Source: Photorhabdus thracensis
GTDB lineage: Bacteria > Pseudomonadota > Gammaproteobacteria > Enterobacterales > Enterobacteriaceae
Length of the DNA: 64,000 bases
Assembly (NCBI RefSeq): GCF_001010285.1
Contig: NZ_CP011104.1
Coordinates: forward strand, 4,898,001 to 4,962,000
Reading direction: 5' to 3'
Shown here: piece by piece, positions 1-10,320 of the stretch
Layout of the letters: each line of letters begins with the position of its first letter
How positions within the stretch are numbered: the first letter of the stretch is position 1
Notes under the pieces: generated by a model
Seen by the model: the letters and a program-made list of their open reading frames with translations, nothing else
Told to the model about the DNA's origin: nothing
Database searches by the model: none
Made by a program: the position numbers and the translations under genes

Positions 1-570
1 CCATTCGATAACCGACGCCACCAATGTCTGTACATAACGTTCAGCAAAAGCAGCATCAATCTTTTCCAGTTGTTCTGACGTAATCGACAATAGCTTTCTT
101 TTATTGCTAGCGCCTTGCGGATAGTGTTCTCTGGCAGCGAGAAAATCATGACTTTGAATATTGCCCTGATAGTTGGTGGCAATTTTATCTATCGGCCCCA
201 TAAAGCAGTGAATTTCCCAGTCACTGAGTACGTTGAGAAAATCCCAGATATTGCGCGGATCATAAAACCGAAAAAAGACCGGTTTATCCTGACCGGGCAA
301 CAATACTTGTAAATGCTTACGCAGATGCCGACGTAATGTTTTCATGTCCGCCTGAGTACTCAAGTAAATTCCCCAAGGCGTTTTCCACTCCTCCAGATAA
401 AGTTTAAACCTTTCTGTGACCTCCACTAAATAAGGCGCAACCTTAAGCAATTCAGGCGGTAAAGATTCATCGTAAAGACAGGTGTAAGGGGGCTTAAAAT
501 GCCCTAATATAAGCAGCAACCTTGATTCTGTTGCAGCGTCAACGACGGCATAAAGTTTTTCTTTAATCAT
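1..570 (-). CDS. DUF4123 domain protein (T6SS effector adaptor), partial
   Basis: Translating the minus strand from the ATG at 570 gives 190 open residues that run off the left edge. The stretch LPGQDKPVFFRFYDPRNIWD, followed shortly by MGPIDKI, is the pattern of DUF4123 proteins, which act as chaperones or adaptors loading effectors onto VgrG spikes. The gene overlaps the 3' end of vgrG by 8 bp, the usual tight coupling in vgrG-adaptor-effector operons, so the cognate effector is expected just beyond the left edge. The C-terminal part is not visible. Family call is from motif recognition. Confidence 0.8.
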   Translation of the reverse strand, partial: MIKEKLYAVVDAATESRLLLILGHFKPPYTCLYDESLPPELLKVAPYLVEVTERFKLYLEEWKTPWGIYLSTQADMKTLRRHLRKHLQVLLPGQDKPVFFRFYDPRNIWDFLNVLSDWEIHCFMGPIDKIATNYQGNIQSHDFLAAREHYPQGASNKRKLLSITSEQLEKIDAAFAERYVQTLVASVIEW

Positions 571-2536
571 TGTGATTTTTCTCCATCGGACAATGTGCAA
601 CAAACATCGAACCGGCATGAGCGGCACTTTGCAAAATAGCCGGATTAACCGGTTGTAATAAGACGCCGGGATTGCCCCCCGAATTTAGGTTAATAGACGG
701 ACCTTTAATATCCACACCACCAGCATGAATGACGATAAAACTATTACCCACTTCTAGGGTAATTTTACCGCCGCTTTTCACTGTGATGTCATCATGGGTA
801 TCGATACTGAATACGCCCTGTATTTTCTGTATCACATCGCCTTTAACCTGCAAGGCTTTGTCACCGTCAACCTGAGCAATATAATCACCGGTAGTTTTAT
901 GATCCTGTTGTCCTTCAACTGTCACTTTACGGTTATTGGCAACCGCCAGTTCGTCATCATGTCCAATAACGGTTGTGCGGTTGTAATTAATTTTCTCATC
1001 CCGGGAATTACGCACCTGAATCGCCAGATTTTTCTGCGCATGAATAAACACCTCTTCCCGGTCTTTTTCATCCTCAAACCGCAGTTCATTAAACCCATCC
1101 CCTTTATGGGTTTTTGAACGAATTGACATCTGGGTTTTTGCTATCGGTAACGGGTTCGGCACAATATTGCTGGCATGATAGGTGCGCCCAATAATAATCG
1201 GCTGGTCCGGGTCACCATACAAAAAATCCACCAGCACTTCCTGACCCACGCGCGGGATGGCGATCATGCCCCAGCGCTTGCCGGCCCAAGCCTGGCTGAC
1301 TCTAATCCAGCAGGAGCTGTGATCATTAAATTTGCCATATTCGTCCCAGGCAAACTGCACCCGTACCCGCCCATATTCATCACAAAAGATTTCTTCCCCT
1401 TCCGGACCAACAACGGTCGCAATTTGCAGACCATCAATGCGCGGTTTCGGGTAAGGTGAAGGACGCCATACCCGGTTACAGTCACCAAAGGTGAAGCTGT
1501 TGGTTAAAGTGGTCCCCCTCTCGCCAAAACGGGATCCATCCGCCTGCGGTTGTCTGCCGTGATGACTGATTTCAATCACTTGCCAGAGAGCATTAAATTT
1601 CTCTTTCGGATGATCGGTAAGCGTAAACCCCGAAGCTGCCGAAAGGACAAAACAGTCGCTTTCCCCGTGACCGAGCATCGCGTCACGGCGGAGGGCTTCC
1701 AGACGATATTGACTGATCCGCTGACCAGTCTCGTCTTTATAGCGCCCGGGAAAATCATAGTAATCGTAACTGTGCAGATCTGAGCGTTGATGGTTAAGCT
1801 GACGTTCATGATAGAAATACTCGGCGGCCCAGACGGGATTTTTAAAGGTACGATCGCGCAAAAAAACACGCGCAATGCCGACCTGCTCACGCCAGCGAAA
1901 TTGATTGATACAGCATTGGCTTCCTGTCTCATCCCTTCCTGGATGGTAGGGCAGTGAATGGTTACCATTTATTCGATGAGAATCAAAAAAAACCACTAAG
2001 GGTTCACCCTGCTCTGGGTTGAATACAAAGTAATAAAATATCCCTTCATCCGCCAATAAGCGCTGGAGAAACGTCAGGTCGCTCTCATCATACTGAACAC
2101 AAAATTCCCGCTCAGGATGTTCATAACGCAGGTGACAAACGAAGTTCCTGACTCCATTTTCTTTCAGCAATTTTCCGACAATATCGGCAACGGATTGGCG
2201 CTGAAAAATGCGGGAATTAACCCGTAATCCCGCACGCCATAAACCCGGATGCAGTGTCAGGGAATAATGACTGCGATGGCGACCTGTCGTGCTTTGTTCA
2301 AACTGAGTCACCATCCCGGTCACACTGCGTTCCAGTTGCCCGTCGCGATAAACGGTCAGTGTGGCGGCATTATCCAGCACATCGGCAAAATCAATATCCG
2401 GGTCAGCGCTGGTTAACGCGGCTTCCAGGCAAAATAATGTTGACAGCGCTTCATTAAGGGTGAATTCAACCACAGCAAAAGTTTGCTCCGGGAGATTACC
2501 TACGGTGAGGGTAAAAACCAGTCCTGAATCCGCCAT
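563..2536 (-). CDS. vgrG: VgrG / TssI, type VI secretion spike protein
   Basis: 657 residues, the usual length for a VgrG without a fused effector. The N-terminal half is the phage gp27-like hub (for example FCVQYDESDLTFLQRLLADEGIFYYF). Residues around 380-470 form the gp5-like OB fold, with DEYGRVRVQFAWD, CWIRVSQAWAGKRWG and VGQEVLVDFLYGDPDQPII. The C-terminal part carries the short repeats of the gp5 beta-helix and ends soon after them, with no extra toxin domain. The trimer forms the puncturing tip of the T6SS tube. It lies directly upstream of a DUF4123 adaptor gene (8-bp overlap). No other T6SS structural gene is in the window, so this looks like an orphan vgrG module. Confidence 0.95.
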   Translation of the reverse strand: MADSGLVFTLTVGNLPEQTFAVVEFTLNEALSTLFCLEAALTSADPDIDFADVLDNAATLTVYRDGQLERSVTGMVTQFEQSTTGRHRSHYSLTLHPGLWRAGLRVNSRIFQRQSVADIVGKLLKENGVRNFVCHLRYEHPEREFCVQYDESDLTFLQRLLADEGIFYYFVFNPEQGEPLVVFFDSHRINGNHSLPYHPGRDETGSQCCINQFRWREQVGIARVFLRDRTFKNPVWAAEYFYHERQLNHQRSDLHSYDYYDFPGRYKDETGQRISQYRLEALRRDAMLGHGESDCFVLSAASGFTLTDHPKEKFNALWQVIEISHHGRQPQADGSRFGERGTTLTNSFTFGDCNRVWRPSPYPKPRIDGLQIATVVGPEGEEIFCDEYGRVRVQFAWDEYGKFNDHSSCWIRVSQAWAGKRWGMIAIPRVGQEVLVDFLYGDPDQPIIIGRTYHASNIVPNPLPIAKTQMSIRSKTHKGDGFNELRFEDEKDREEVFIHAQKNLAIQVRNSRDEKINYNRTTVIGHDDELAVANNRKVTVEGQQDHKTTGDYIAQVDGDKALQVKGDVIQKIQGVFSIDTHDDITVKSGGKITLEVGNSFIVIHAGGVDIKGPSINLNSGGNPGVLLQPVNPAILQSAAHAGSMFVAHCPMEKNHND

Positions 2537-3269
2537 TATATTCCTCCTGACAGAGCGAGGTTGACGCTCAGGAAATGAAAGAAATCGCTTAAAATAACCA
2601 TAATCTCACCTTACATTGACTCAAAAGATTACCGAACCTGTTTTACCGGCAGGTTAATCAGCCCAGCTTTTATCCACCCTATTTCGACCGAGCGCTTACC
2701 CATTCCTACAGCCTAAAATTATCAACCGCCATCGGTTTGGTTAACTAACATACGAATGGGAGAATAGAAAAGGGAAGGAAAAATCGACTTATTTTTTCGA
2801 AAAAACAAGATTTTCTTCTGGCAAGAATAGGAATTCATGCAGGATATTAATAAATAACTCTAACGTATTGAATGAGTTACAATTAACGATATCGACTCAA
2901 TTGAATTAACAAGAATCTCTGGCCTGAACCAGCAATAAAAACACAGTAGCAGATCTGTTTTCTCAGCCAATATTAACACTGCTACCATAACTATTTAGCT
3001 GGCTAACAATATTTTCAAAAATAAAATTCAAAAGTGATAATATCGGTGCCTTGAGATTCTAGCCATTTTTTGGATTCATGCTATTCCATTATTCCCTCTA
3101 TCTATTGAATTAGAACTTAAACATGATGAATTCATTTATCTTATTTATTTTAAATCACTGACAAATTTCAATATTTAACTATTCAGAAGAAGTGTTAAGT
3201 TAAATTTCGCAAATAAGATTACCTGCACCACATGCAGAAAAACAACCAAAACCATAAGGAAAAAATAAT
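2537..3269. other. AT-rich intergenic region
   Basis: About 730 bases with no convincing reading frame on either strand. It should hold the promoter of the leftward vgrG operon and of the rightward gene at 3270. The stretch at about 2870-2940, ending in CTGGCCTGAACCAG, resembles the sequence around the hairpin at 3754-3785, in keeping with local duplication. No clear promoter can be named. Confidence 0.5.
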
Positions 3270-3590
3270 ATGCAAACACAACTTATAATTATAAACCCTG
3301 ATCAAACCTTTGAGATTTATGTTAATGGAAATATATTAGTACCTTCTGGACAAGAGCCTAATTTCATTATAAAAAACAAAGGTCCAGCACCAATTAGAGC
3401 AGCAAATTATTGGGCATCACCATTCGGAAGTTACAACCTGTATACTTTTATAGATATCCAGCCCGGCGAAATTAAAGAATTATTAAGACCGCCTAACCCT
3501 ATTTACTTCTATAAAGTGACAGCCATCAATCTCAGTAATATCGAACACGCAGAAGTTGAAGTTACTAAACTCATCACTCTCATCAGATAA
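3270..3590 (+). CDS. small protein of unknown function
   Basis: 106 residues beginning MQTQLIIINPDQTFEIYVNG. The ATG is preceded by AAGGAA at good spacing. There is no signal peptide or membrane segment; alternating hydrophobic residues suggest a small beta-rich protein. I do not recognise the family. A second copy of its 5' end lies 43 bp downstream, so the gene has been tandemly duplicated. It sits between the vgrG module and flgL with opposite orientation to both. Confidence 0.65.
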   Translation: MQTQLIIINPDQTFEIYVNGNILVPSGQEPNFIIKNKGPAPIRAANYWASPFGSYNLYTFIDIQPGEIKELLRPPNPIYFYKVTAINLSNIEHAEVEVTKLITLIR

Positions 3591-3632
3591 TAACAGCTAA
3601 ATAGTTGTAATAATTAATAAGGAAACAATAGC

Positions 3633-3719
3633 ATGAAAACACGACTCATCTTCATAAATCCTAATCAAGTCTTTGAGGTTTATACTGGTGGAAATATAAT
3701 GAATACTCGAAATACTTAA
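3633..3719 (+). pseudogene. truncated duplicate of the 3270 gene
   Basis: A 28-codon frame (MKTRLIFINPNQVFEVYTGG...) that matches the first 22 or so residues of the upstream gene position by position and then breaks off. The ribosome binding region (AAGGAAACAATAGC before ATG) is also kept. It is best read as the 5' remnant of a tandem gene copy. Confidence 0.75.
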
Positions 3720-3753
3720 TGGATTTCAATTAAATACAAATCAATTAAATTGA

Positions 3754-3785
3754 AAATAATCGCTGGCCTAAACCAGCGATTATTT
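3754..3785. terminator. hairpin terminator downstream of flgL
   Basis: A perfect 13-bp inverted repeat (arms 3754-3766 and 3773-3785, AAATAATCGCTGG) with a 6-base loop. It lies 26 bp beyond the flgL stop codon and is followed on the minus strand by TTTTCAATTT. It could also end transcription from the 3270 side. Confidence 0.75.
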
Positions 3786-3811
3786 AGCAAGAGATAAGTA
3801 AGAAAACAGAA

Positions 3812-4777
3812 TTAACGATAAATCTCAAACAGCGACATGCCTTTCATATCGGTAAATGTTTTATATGATGCCTGAAGCGCAGCTTGTTGCTGATAATAAT
3901 TAGAAATCGTCGAGTTCCATTCCACATCGACCAGCTCACTCAAACGGCTTTTATTTGCCAGGCTACGTTCTGCACCCAGGCTGTTTAATTCTTCAATTTC
4001 TTTCAGTTGTAAACCAAGTACTGATTCCACAGAAGAAATATTATTCAGCGCATTACGGGCACCACGGTTTGCCTTATTCAGCAATTCCAACGCATCATCA
4101 CGGGTTTCTTGATCTGCCCCTTGAAGTGGCGTTCTTAATGATCGAATCGCCATGTCAATGGTTTTGAAGATATCAGATTCACTGGGGCTACCATCCGGCT
4201 CTTTTACCGGGTTACTGGTAGAAGAGAGAAACACCTGCTCCCCAGTATGCCCGATAATCATAGAACGGTTGCTATCCACTTTCTGAGTCACTTCCTCATA
4301 ACCACCGTTGTAACTGACGACACCGCTTTTACTCTCATCAAAAGGTTTTACATCCGTTTTATAGCCGGAAAAAATATAGCGGCCATTACCATCAGTCGAA
4401 TTACCCAGATTAACCAGTTGTTCTTTAAAACCTTCCAGTTGGATAGCCAGCGAGTTACGGTCTTCATCACTCAATATACCGTTTACTGTGGCGACAAGGC
4501 TTTCACTAACATTTTGTACGACACCAACGGATTTGGATACGACGCTTAATTGCATAGAAACCGCGTTCTTGGCAAATGAACGAGCCGTCATATATTGCTG
4601 ATTCTGAGATTCTGCCTGGGCTATCATCACTCCCTGAGACGCAGCCATAGGATCATCTGACGGGTTTATCACTCTCTGACCACTGGATAGCTGTGCTCCC
4701 TGCTGCATCCATTTTGACTGAGCCAAAGTGATGCCAATCATTTTCTGGTCGTACAATATATTGGTACTTACACGCAC
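3812..4777 (-). CDS. flgL: FlgL, flagellar hook-filament junction protein
   Basis: 321 residues, close to the enterobacterial length of about 317. The N-terminus (MRVSTNILYDQKMIGI, then LSSGQRVINPSDDP) and the C-terminus (QQQAALQASYKTFTDMKG) are the flagellin-like coiled termini of the HAP3 family. The protein forms the second junction ring between hook and filament and is exported by the flagellar type III system. It is last in the leftward flg block, 79 bp after flgK and probably transcribed with it. Confidence 0.97.
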   Translation of the reverse strand: MRVSTNILYDQKMIGITLAQSKWMQQGAQLSSGQRVINPSDDPMAASQGVMIAQAESQNQQYMTARSFAKNAVSMQLSVVSKSVGVVQNVSESLVATVNGILSDEDRNSLAIQLEGFKEQLVNLGNSTDGNGRYIFSGYKTDVKPFDESKSGVVSYNGGYEEVTQKVDSNRSMIIGHTGEQVFLSSTSNPVKEPDGSPSESDIFKTIDMAIRSLRTPLQGADQETRDDALELLNKANRGARNALNNISSVESVLGLQLKEIEELNSLGAERSLANKSRLSELVDVEWNSTISNYYQQQAALQASYKTFTDMKGMSLFEIYR

Positions 4778-4856
4778 GATATCACTCCTTTCAAATATTC
4801 AGCTAAACGCCCAGGATATCTGACTATCCTCAGGCTATTTTTAATGAATGCCACGT

Positions 4857-6494
4857 TTATCGAAGATCTAAAATGGCATTAAACAGCGTTGAGGCGGTTT
4901 GGATCACTTGCGCGTTCGCCAGATAATATTGCTGCAAACCCTGCAACGCGCCGTACTCTTCATCCATGTTGACACCAGAAACAGATTGCTGTTCAGCATA
5001 AAGCTGCTTAGTAATATTGTTCTGAGTTTTTAAATCAACATTGGCGGTGTTGGTCTGGTTACCAATCGTACTGACCATCGAAGCATAAGCGCCGGAAAAT
5101 GAGGCTTTACCATCGACCAGTTTTTTACTCTGCAATTCAGCGAGTTTTTTGACATTGACGTTATCACTTGGCCCGGAGTCTTTAGTACCGGCAGCAGCAA
5201 ATTGTGACGCATCTTTAACATTAACTTCCATGTCGCCAATAACACCGCTGACCGCTCTCAGTGTGTATTGGTCATTCACTTGTGCATTAGTTGAATTAAT
5301 TTCAACTTTCAATCCATCAAATTCCAGTGTATTACCCGTCACTTTGGCAGAAATATCGGCTTTATCAGAGGCACGTTGTATTTTCCAATTAGCACCATCG
5401 TAGCTGATATGGTAATCACTGGCTTTTACCGCCGTGGTATCTGCGTATTCCACTTTAAAATCGGCAGAACCTTTATTTTTGCTATTGGAAATAACATCCG
5501 GGTTATTAAATGTGAAGAAATCTTCACCCGGTTTGCCCTTCAAATCAAAACCAGCACGGTGAACCTGATTAAATTGATCGCCCAATACCAAGGCTAATTG
5601 GTTTAACTGATTACGGGAATTATCCAGCACTTCACTACGCGCCCGTAATGTGCCACTTAATTCACCTTGATTAATGAATTTTTCATTAATCTCAACCACG
5701 TCACCAAAACCACGATCATAACCCAACGTGATACGGCTACTATCCGCATTGGATGAAATAGGTTCTACTTTGTATGCGGTTGTCCCCTGAACCAGCGTCA
5801 ACCCACCGGCAAAAGTCACATTATAAGAGCCATCCTGCTGAGTTACGCTCACACCAACCAGCTTATTCAGCCCATTGACCAATTGATCCCGCTGATCAAG
5901 CAATGCGTTTGGTTCAGCACTACTACCGCCCTTCATTCGGGTAATTTCACCATTCAGTTTGGCTATTTGCTCAGCATAGTTATTGATGGAATCAACACTA
6001 TCCGTTATGCCCTTATTGATGTTGTTTTCCATATTACGCAGGAAGGTATCCGCACTTTTCAACTGGTTTACCAGCCCCTTTGCGTTACCGATAGTTGTTG
6101 TTCTGGCTGCGTCATCTTCAGCATTACTGATGACATTTCTTAAACTGGTAAAGAAGTCATCAATGGTGTTTGAAAGACTATTCGCTTTATCTGCAAGCAA
6201 ATTATCAATCTGGGAAATTTGCTGGGAATATGTGGTCAATGCACCTTGTTTCGCCTGAGAGGCAGAAAGCTGATTATTAATGAATTCATTATATTGACGG
6301 TTAATACTGGTGACAGTAACACCATTTCCCATAAAGCCAATGGATGTCATCGTACCACCATTTTGATTTATAACTGTTGATTGCCGGTTATAACCGGGAA
6401 CACGGGCGTTTGTGACGTTATTACTCACTGTTCCCAGAGCAATCTGAGCAGCCTGAAGGCCACTCATCGCGGTATTAATAAGACTGTTGGACAT
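4857..6494 (-). CDS. flgK: FlgK, flagellar hook-associated protein 1
   Basis: 545 residues, almost the same as the E. coli protein. The N-terminus MSNSLINTAMSGLQAAQIAL with NNVTNARVPGYNRQ is the flagellar rod/hook N-terminal motif, and the C-terminus (GLQQYYLANAQVIQTASTLF) is the matching coiled end. It forms the first hook-filament junction layer, below FlgL. A sigma-28-type promoter lies 93 bp upstream, so flgK-flgL can be expressed as a late operon apart from the rest of the block. Confidence 0.98.
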   Translation of the reverse strand: MSNSLINTAMSGLQAAQIALGTVSNNVTNARVPGYNRQSTVINQNGGTMTSIGFMGNGVTVTSINRQYNEFINNQLSASQAKQGALTTYSQQISQIDNLLADKANSLSNTIDDFFTSLRNVISNAEDDAARTTTIGNAKGLVNQLKSADTFLRNMENNINKGITDSVDSINNYAEQIAKLNGEITRMKGGSSAEPNALLDQRDQLVNGLNKLVGVSVTQQDGSYNVTFAGGLTLVQGTTAYKVEPISSNADSSRITLGYDRGFGDVVEINEKFINQGELSGTLRARSEVLDNSRNQLNQLALVLGDQFNQVHRAGFDLKGKPGEDFFTFNNPDVISNSKNKGSADFKVEYADTTAVKASDYHISYDGANWKIQRASDKADISAKVTGNTLEFDGLKVEINSTNAQVNDQYTLRAVSGVIGDMEVNVKDASQFAAAGTKDSGPSDNVNVKKLAELQSKKLVDGKASFSGAYASMVSTIGNQTNTANVDLKTQNNITKQLYAEQQSVSGVNMDEEYGALQGLQQYYLANAQVIQTASTLFNAILDLR

Positions 6495-6586
6495 CAGTAG
6501 ATCCTTTTGCGTTTTAGTTATGTCTCCGCTGGTGGCGGCAAATAACCCTTCAGATTAGGTAAAAACAGTGTCTGTACTGTTATAAT

Positions 6587-6613
6587 TTATCGGCTAAACT
6601 CAATAAAACTTGA
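6587..6613 (-). promoter_or_regulatory. sigma-28 (FliA) promoter for flgKL
   Basis: On the minus strand the sequence reads TCAAGTTT-N11-GCCGATAA, against the FliA consensus TAAAGTTT-N11-GCCGATAA. It lies in the 58 non-coding bases and flanking leader upstream of flgK, between flgJ and flgK, pointing toward flgK. Confidence 0.85.
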
Positions 6614-6625
6614 GCAAAATGTGGA

Positions 6626-7567
6626 TCAGAACAGTTTACTCAAATCGTGGGTATACGCTTTTACCGCCTGTTCTCCTGCACCTTTCAGCTGTTGAATAAC
6701 AGAGACCAGTTTTTTCGCATAGCCGGGATCGGTTGCATAGCCCGCCTGTTGCAGAGAATAAGCCCCCTGCTCCGGCGTAGCTGAACTGGCAACGTTGGCG
6801 TAACGGGGGCTTTCTGTCAGTAATTTGACGTAATCGGTAATCGCTTCTACGTAAGAACCATACACACGGAAGTTATCCTTCATTTTCTGTGGTTCGCCGT
6901 TAATATATTCCGTAGTCAAGATATTGGTTACCGGCCCTCTCCAGCCTTTACCCGCTTTAATACCAAACAAATTATGGCTTGGCTTACCGTCGGCAGTCAG
7001 GATTTCCCTTTGCCCCCAGCCCGACTCCAGCGCAGCCTGAGCGATAATCAGCAAATGAGGAATACCACTGCGTTGGCTAGCTATTTGAGCGGGAATAGAG
7101 AGCGTAGAAACAAAGTTGGTACTGTTCAGGGGGAGTGGCTTAGGTGCAGCAGCAGATTTTGGCACCGTCCGGCGGATAAATTGCTCAAGCGCCGGTCTTG
7201 GCAATGTTTGCAAAACTTCGTTATCCAGTGTCATGGGCATTTTCCCAGCCATTTCACTGGGCGCGGTATTGACGTTAGAAAGCTGCTTTAGCAGCATATC
7301 GGCAAAACCCAGCCCCTTCTGAGACATATTCTGAGCAATTTGTTGATCGTACATCGAAGTATAAAGACGTGTCTGTTCACTGCTCAGCAGGCCATCTTTA
7401 GGCAGAGCTGAACGCATACTTTTCAGCATTATCTCAACAAAGATGCCTTCCATTTGTTGGGCTACCTGCCGTAGCCCTTGCGGCGAATCTTTTGCCAAAC
7501 TGGATTTCAGCGCGTTAACCGACTGTACATCATAAGCTGCACCGGACAGGGTTGAAAAATCACTCAT
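6626..7567 (-). CDS. flgJ: FlgJ, rod-capping protein and peptidoglycan hydrolase
   Basis: The start is placed at the ATG at 7567 ([15 protein letters not shown]), whose first base is the last base of the flgI stop codon. This gives 313 residues, the standard length. Residues about 1-120 are the rod-cap domain (QMEGIFVEIMLKSMRSALPKDG). Residues about 155-313 are a glucosaminidase-type domain with IAQAALESGWGQREI (catalytic Glu in ALESGWG) and NLFGIKAGKGWRG. It is exported to the periplasm, where it caps the growing rod and opens the peptidoglycan. Confidence 0.97.
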   Translation of the reverse strand: MSDFSTLSGAAYDVQSVNALKSSLAKDSPQGLRQVAQQMEGIFVEIMLKSMRSALPKDGLLSSEQTRLYTSMYDQQIAQNMSQKGLGFADMLLKQLSNVNTAPSEMAGKMPMTLDNEVLQTLPRPALEQFIRRTVPKSAAAPKPLPLNSTNFVSTLSIPAQIASQRSGIPHLLIIAQAALESGWGQREILTADGKPSHNLFGIKAGKGWRGPVTNILTTEYINGEPQKMKDNFRVYGSYVEAITDYVKLLTESPRYANVASSATPEQGAYSLQQAGYATDPGYAKKLVSVIQQLKGAGEQAVKAYTHDLSKLF

Positions 7568-8676
7568 CAGATGATCTCCAGTTTTGCCCGCAGACAACCC
7601 GCACTTTCCATTGCCTGTAAGATCGACATTAAATCATTCGGTGTAGCACCCAATGCATTCAGTGCCTGAATAACACTATTCAAACTCGCGCTGGCATTAA
7701 CCTTCTGCAATGCCCCTCCCTGTTCACGGACAGCCACACTGGGATTACGGGTGACAACGGTCGCGCCACCTGCGAATGGGGTATTTGGCTGATTAACAAC
7801 AACCTGATTATCAACAGTGACAGAAAGATTTCCCTGAGCAACGGCACAACTATCCAGCATAACATTACGATTCATCACCACCGAGCCGGTGCGGGAGTTA
7901 ATAATCACTTTGGCATCACCCGCATCAACACGGATAGTCAGGTTCTGCACATGAGAAAGGAATTTAACCTGCTCGCTCTTATCCTTCGGCATACGTAATT
8001 GCACCGTGCGGGCATCCAGCGGCGTTGCTGTCCCCGTTCCGCGCATACGATTGATCACGTCGCTGATTTGCTGTGCCAGGGAGAAATCTTCGTTATTTAA
8101 CTGCAAATTAAGTATGCCATTCTCACCAAACTGTGTTGGCAACTCACGCTCAATAACCGCACCGTTACTAATCCGGCCCCCCGCCAGCTGATTCACTTTC
8201 ACACTGCTGCCACCAGAACTGGCACCCGCGCCGCCAACCAGAATATTGCCCTGAGCCAGAGCGTATATCTGATTATCAATACCTTTTAGTGGTGTCATCA
8301 GCAAAGTACCGCCACGCAAGCTTTTGGCATTGCCCAGAGAAGAAACCACCACATCAATATTCTGTCCGGCACGGCCAAATGGCGGTAATTTTGCCGTTAC
8401 CATCACAGCCGCTACGTTTTTCAACTGCATGTTGGTTCCCGGAGGAACGGTAATCCCCAACTGGGATAACATATTGCTTAAACTCTGAGTGGTAAATGGC
8501 GTCTGTGTGGTCTGGTCACCGGTCCCATCCAATCCGACAACCAAACCATAACCGATCAACGCATTTTCCCTCACCCCTTGTACCGTAGTCAGATCACGGA
8601 TACGTTCCGCCGATGCCGGGGTTGTCATCAGAGTCAGCAATGCAAGAAGAAGGCTGACAGCAAATTGTTTTATCAT
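7567..8676 (-). CDS. flgI: FlgI, flagellar P-ring protein
   Basis: The chosen start is the ATG at 8676 ([20 protein letters not shown]). It follows an AAGGGGG ribosome site at normal spacing, gives 369 residues (E. coli 365) and avoids overlapping flgH. A classical signal peptide ends at TTPASA before [21 protein letters not shown]. FlgI polymers form the P ring around the rod in the peptidoglycan layer, with FlgA as the assembly chaperone. It is translationally coupled to flgJ. Confidence 0.97.
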   Translation of the reverse strand: MIKQFAVSLLLALLTLMTTPASAERIRDLTTVQGVRENALIGYGLVVGLDGTGDQTTQTPFTTQSLSNMLSQLGITVPPGTNMQLKNVAAVMVTAKLPPFGRAGQNIDVVVSSLGNAKSLRGGTLLMTPLKGIDNQIYALAQGNILVGGAGASSGGSSVKVNQLAGGRISNGAVIERELPTQFGENGILNLQLNNEDFSLAQQISDVINRMRGTGTATPLDARTVQLRMPKDKSEQVKFLSHVQNLTIRVDAGDAKVIINSRTGSVVMNRNVMLDSCAVAQGNLSVTVDNQVVVNQPNTPFAGGATVVTRNPSVAVREQGGALQKVNASASLNSVIQALNALGATPNDLMSILQAMESAGCLRAKLEII

Positions 8677-8689
8677 AACCATCCCCCTT

Positions 8690-9442
8690 TTAAAACGGTG
8701 AAACATTCAAGAAGAAACGCTGTAACCAGCCCATATTCTGCGCTTCATTAATATACCCATTCCCCACATATTCAATGCGGGCATCAGCCACCTGATTGGA
8801 ACTGACGGTGTTATTCGCATTAATTGTCCGTGGGTTAACGACACCGGAGAAACGGATAAACTCTGTTCCCTGATTGATAGCGATCTGCTTTTCACCAATA
8901 ACGTGTAAGTTGCCGTTTGCCAGTAATTTATCAACCGTAACAGTAATCGTACCTCTGAACGTGTTATTGGCATTAGCGCCACCTTTCCCGCCGAAAGTAT
9001 TATCACCCTCCATGTCCAAATCGGTTTTATCTCCACCAATTAACCCCTTAAGGAAACGAGGAGTCAGTGTCGCAGAAAAAGCCGTTTTTCCGTTACGGCT
9101 GGCATTAGCAGAAGAACTTTTGCTGGCGCTGACATTTTCCTGCAAGGTAATCGTCAGAGTATCGCCAATATTTCGGGGGCGGCGATCTTCAAATAACGGC
9201 TGATAACCATAATAAACAGGCTGCATTGCCTGAAAAATGGCGCCATTCGGTACTGGCGCAGTTGCCGCGGAAGGTGCTGCGGTTGTGGCCCCCCCAACCA
9301 GAGGTTTTTGCGGGATATAGGCACAGCCCGTGAGTGACAATACCGCCAGTGCTATACTGCAACGCCATTTATTTGTCGCATTTTTCCGTAAATTGCGGGA
9401 CTGACAAACAGCGCTGGTCTCGGCAACAGCCATTGTATCCAT
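8690..9442 (-). CDS. flgH: FlgH, flagellar L-ring lipoprotein
   Basis: 250 residues from the ATG at 9442; an alternative ATG three codons in (9433) is possible. The lipobox LTGC puts the lipidated Cys at residue 40, followed by [11 protein letters not shown]. The rest ([50 protein letters not shown]) is the outer-membrane L-ring protein. The region before the signal peptide is about 18 residues longer than in E. coli, so the true start could lie further in. It is 13 bp from flgI. Confidence 0.96.
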   Translation of the reverse strand: MDTMAVAETSAVCQSRNLRKNATNKWRCSIALAVLSLTGCAYIPQKPLVGGATTAAPSAATAPVPNGAIFQAMQPVYYGYQPLFEDRRPRNIGDTLTITLQENVSASKSSSANASRNGKTAFSATLTPRFLKGLIGGDKTDLDMEGDNTFGGKGGANANNTFRGTITVTVDKLLANGNLHVIGEKQIAINQGTEFIRFSGVVNPRTINANNTVSSNQVADARIEYVGNGYINEAQNMGWLQRFFLNVSPF

Positions 9443-9514
9443 CTTCGATGCTCTTAATTTATCTCTGAATAACGGGGAAACTACGTTCCCCCGTGGTTCT
9501 GATTGATGATTAGG

Positions 9515-10297
9515 TTACAACTGAGTCAGCTTTTGCAGCATCTGATCAGAAGTTGACACAGCCTTACTGTTAACTTCATAAGCACGCTGAGTCTGAATCA
9601 TATTGACCAATTCTTCAGCGATATTGACGTTAGATGTCTCTACATATTTATGCACGAGCAACCCAGCGCCATTTATTCCTGGTGTATTTTCAATCGGTAC
9701 GCCAGAGCTGTTGGTCTCCAGATAAAGGTTTTCACCAATACTTTCCAACCCGCTGTCATTGATAAAAGTTGTCAGGGTAAATTGCCCAACTTGCTGAGGT
9801 GCCGATTGCCCCTGTACTTTCACACTGACAACACCATCACGGCTAATGGCGATATCCGTCGCGTTATCAGGAATGGTAATGGTAGGGAATATCAAAAAAC
9901 CGCTAGCGGTAGTCAACTGCCCGTTTTGATCTTCCTGAAATGAACCGTCGCGAGTGTAAGCACTGGTACCATCAGGTAGCTGAACCTGAAAGAAACCCTT
10001 CCCTCTAATGGCAACATTACGAATGTTATTAGTTTCAGATAAGTTTCCCTGACTATGTATACGTTCTGTTGCTACCGGACGCACCCCGGTACCTATTTGT
10101 AAACCAGAAGGTAAGAGGGTTTGTTCCGATGACATCGCCCCTGGTTGACGAATGGTCTGGTAAAGCAGATCTTCAAAAACGGCACGCTGGCGTTTAAAAC
10201 CATTGGTGCTGACGTTTGCCAGGTTATTGGCAATCACATCCATATTGGTTTGCTGGGCATCCAGCCCAGTTTTAGCAATCCATAATGATCGGATCAT
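9515..10297 (-). CDS. flgG: FlgG, flagellar distal rod protein
   Basis: 260 residues, the same length as in E. coli. It opens with [20 protein letters not shown] and [24 protein letters not shown] (rod N-terminal motif) and closes with [21 protein letters not shown] (rod C-terminal motif). It builds the distal rod outside the P ring. It lies 23 bp after flgF and 72 bp before flgH. Confidence 0.98.
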   Translation of the reverse strand: MIRSLWIAKTGLDAQQTNMDVIANNLANVSTNGFKRQRAVFEDLLYQTIRQPGAMSSEQTLLPSGLQIGTGVRPVATERIHSQGNLSETNNIRNVAIRGKGFFQVQLPDGTSAYTRDGSFQEDQNGQLTTASGFLIFPTITIPDNATDIAISRDGVVSVKVQGQSAPQQVGQFTLTTFINDSGLESIGENLYLETNSSGVPIENTPGINGAGLLVHKYVETSNVNIAEELVNMIQTQRAYEVNSKAVSTSDQMLQKLTQL

Positions 10298-10320
10298 CGA
10301 TTTTATCCTCTGTGTCTAAA

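Noticed and set aside
115-312. Short plus-strand frame at the left edge
   Set aside because: It is the shadow of the DUF4123 gene on the opposite strand, which has clear family motifs.
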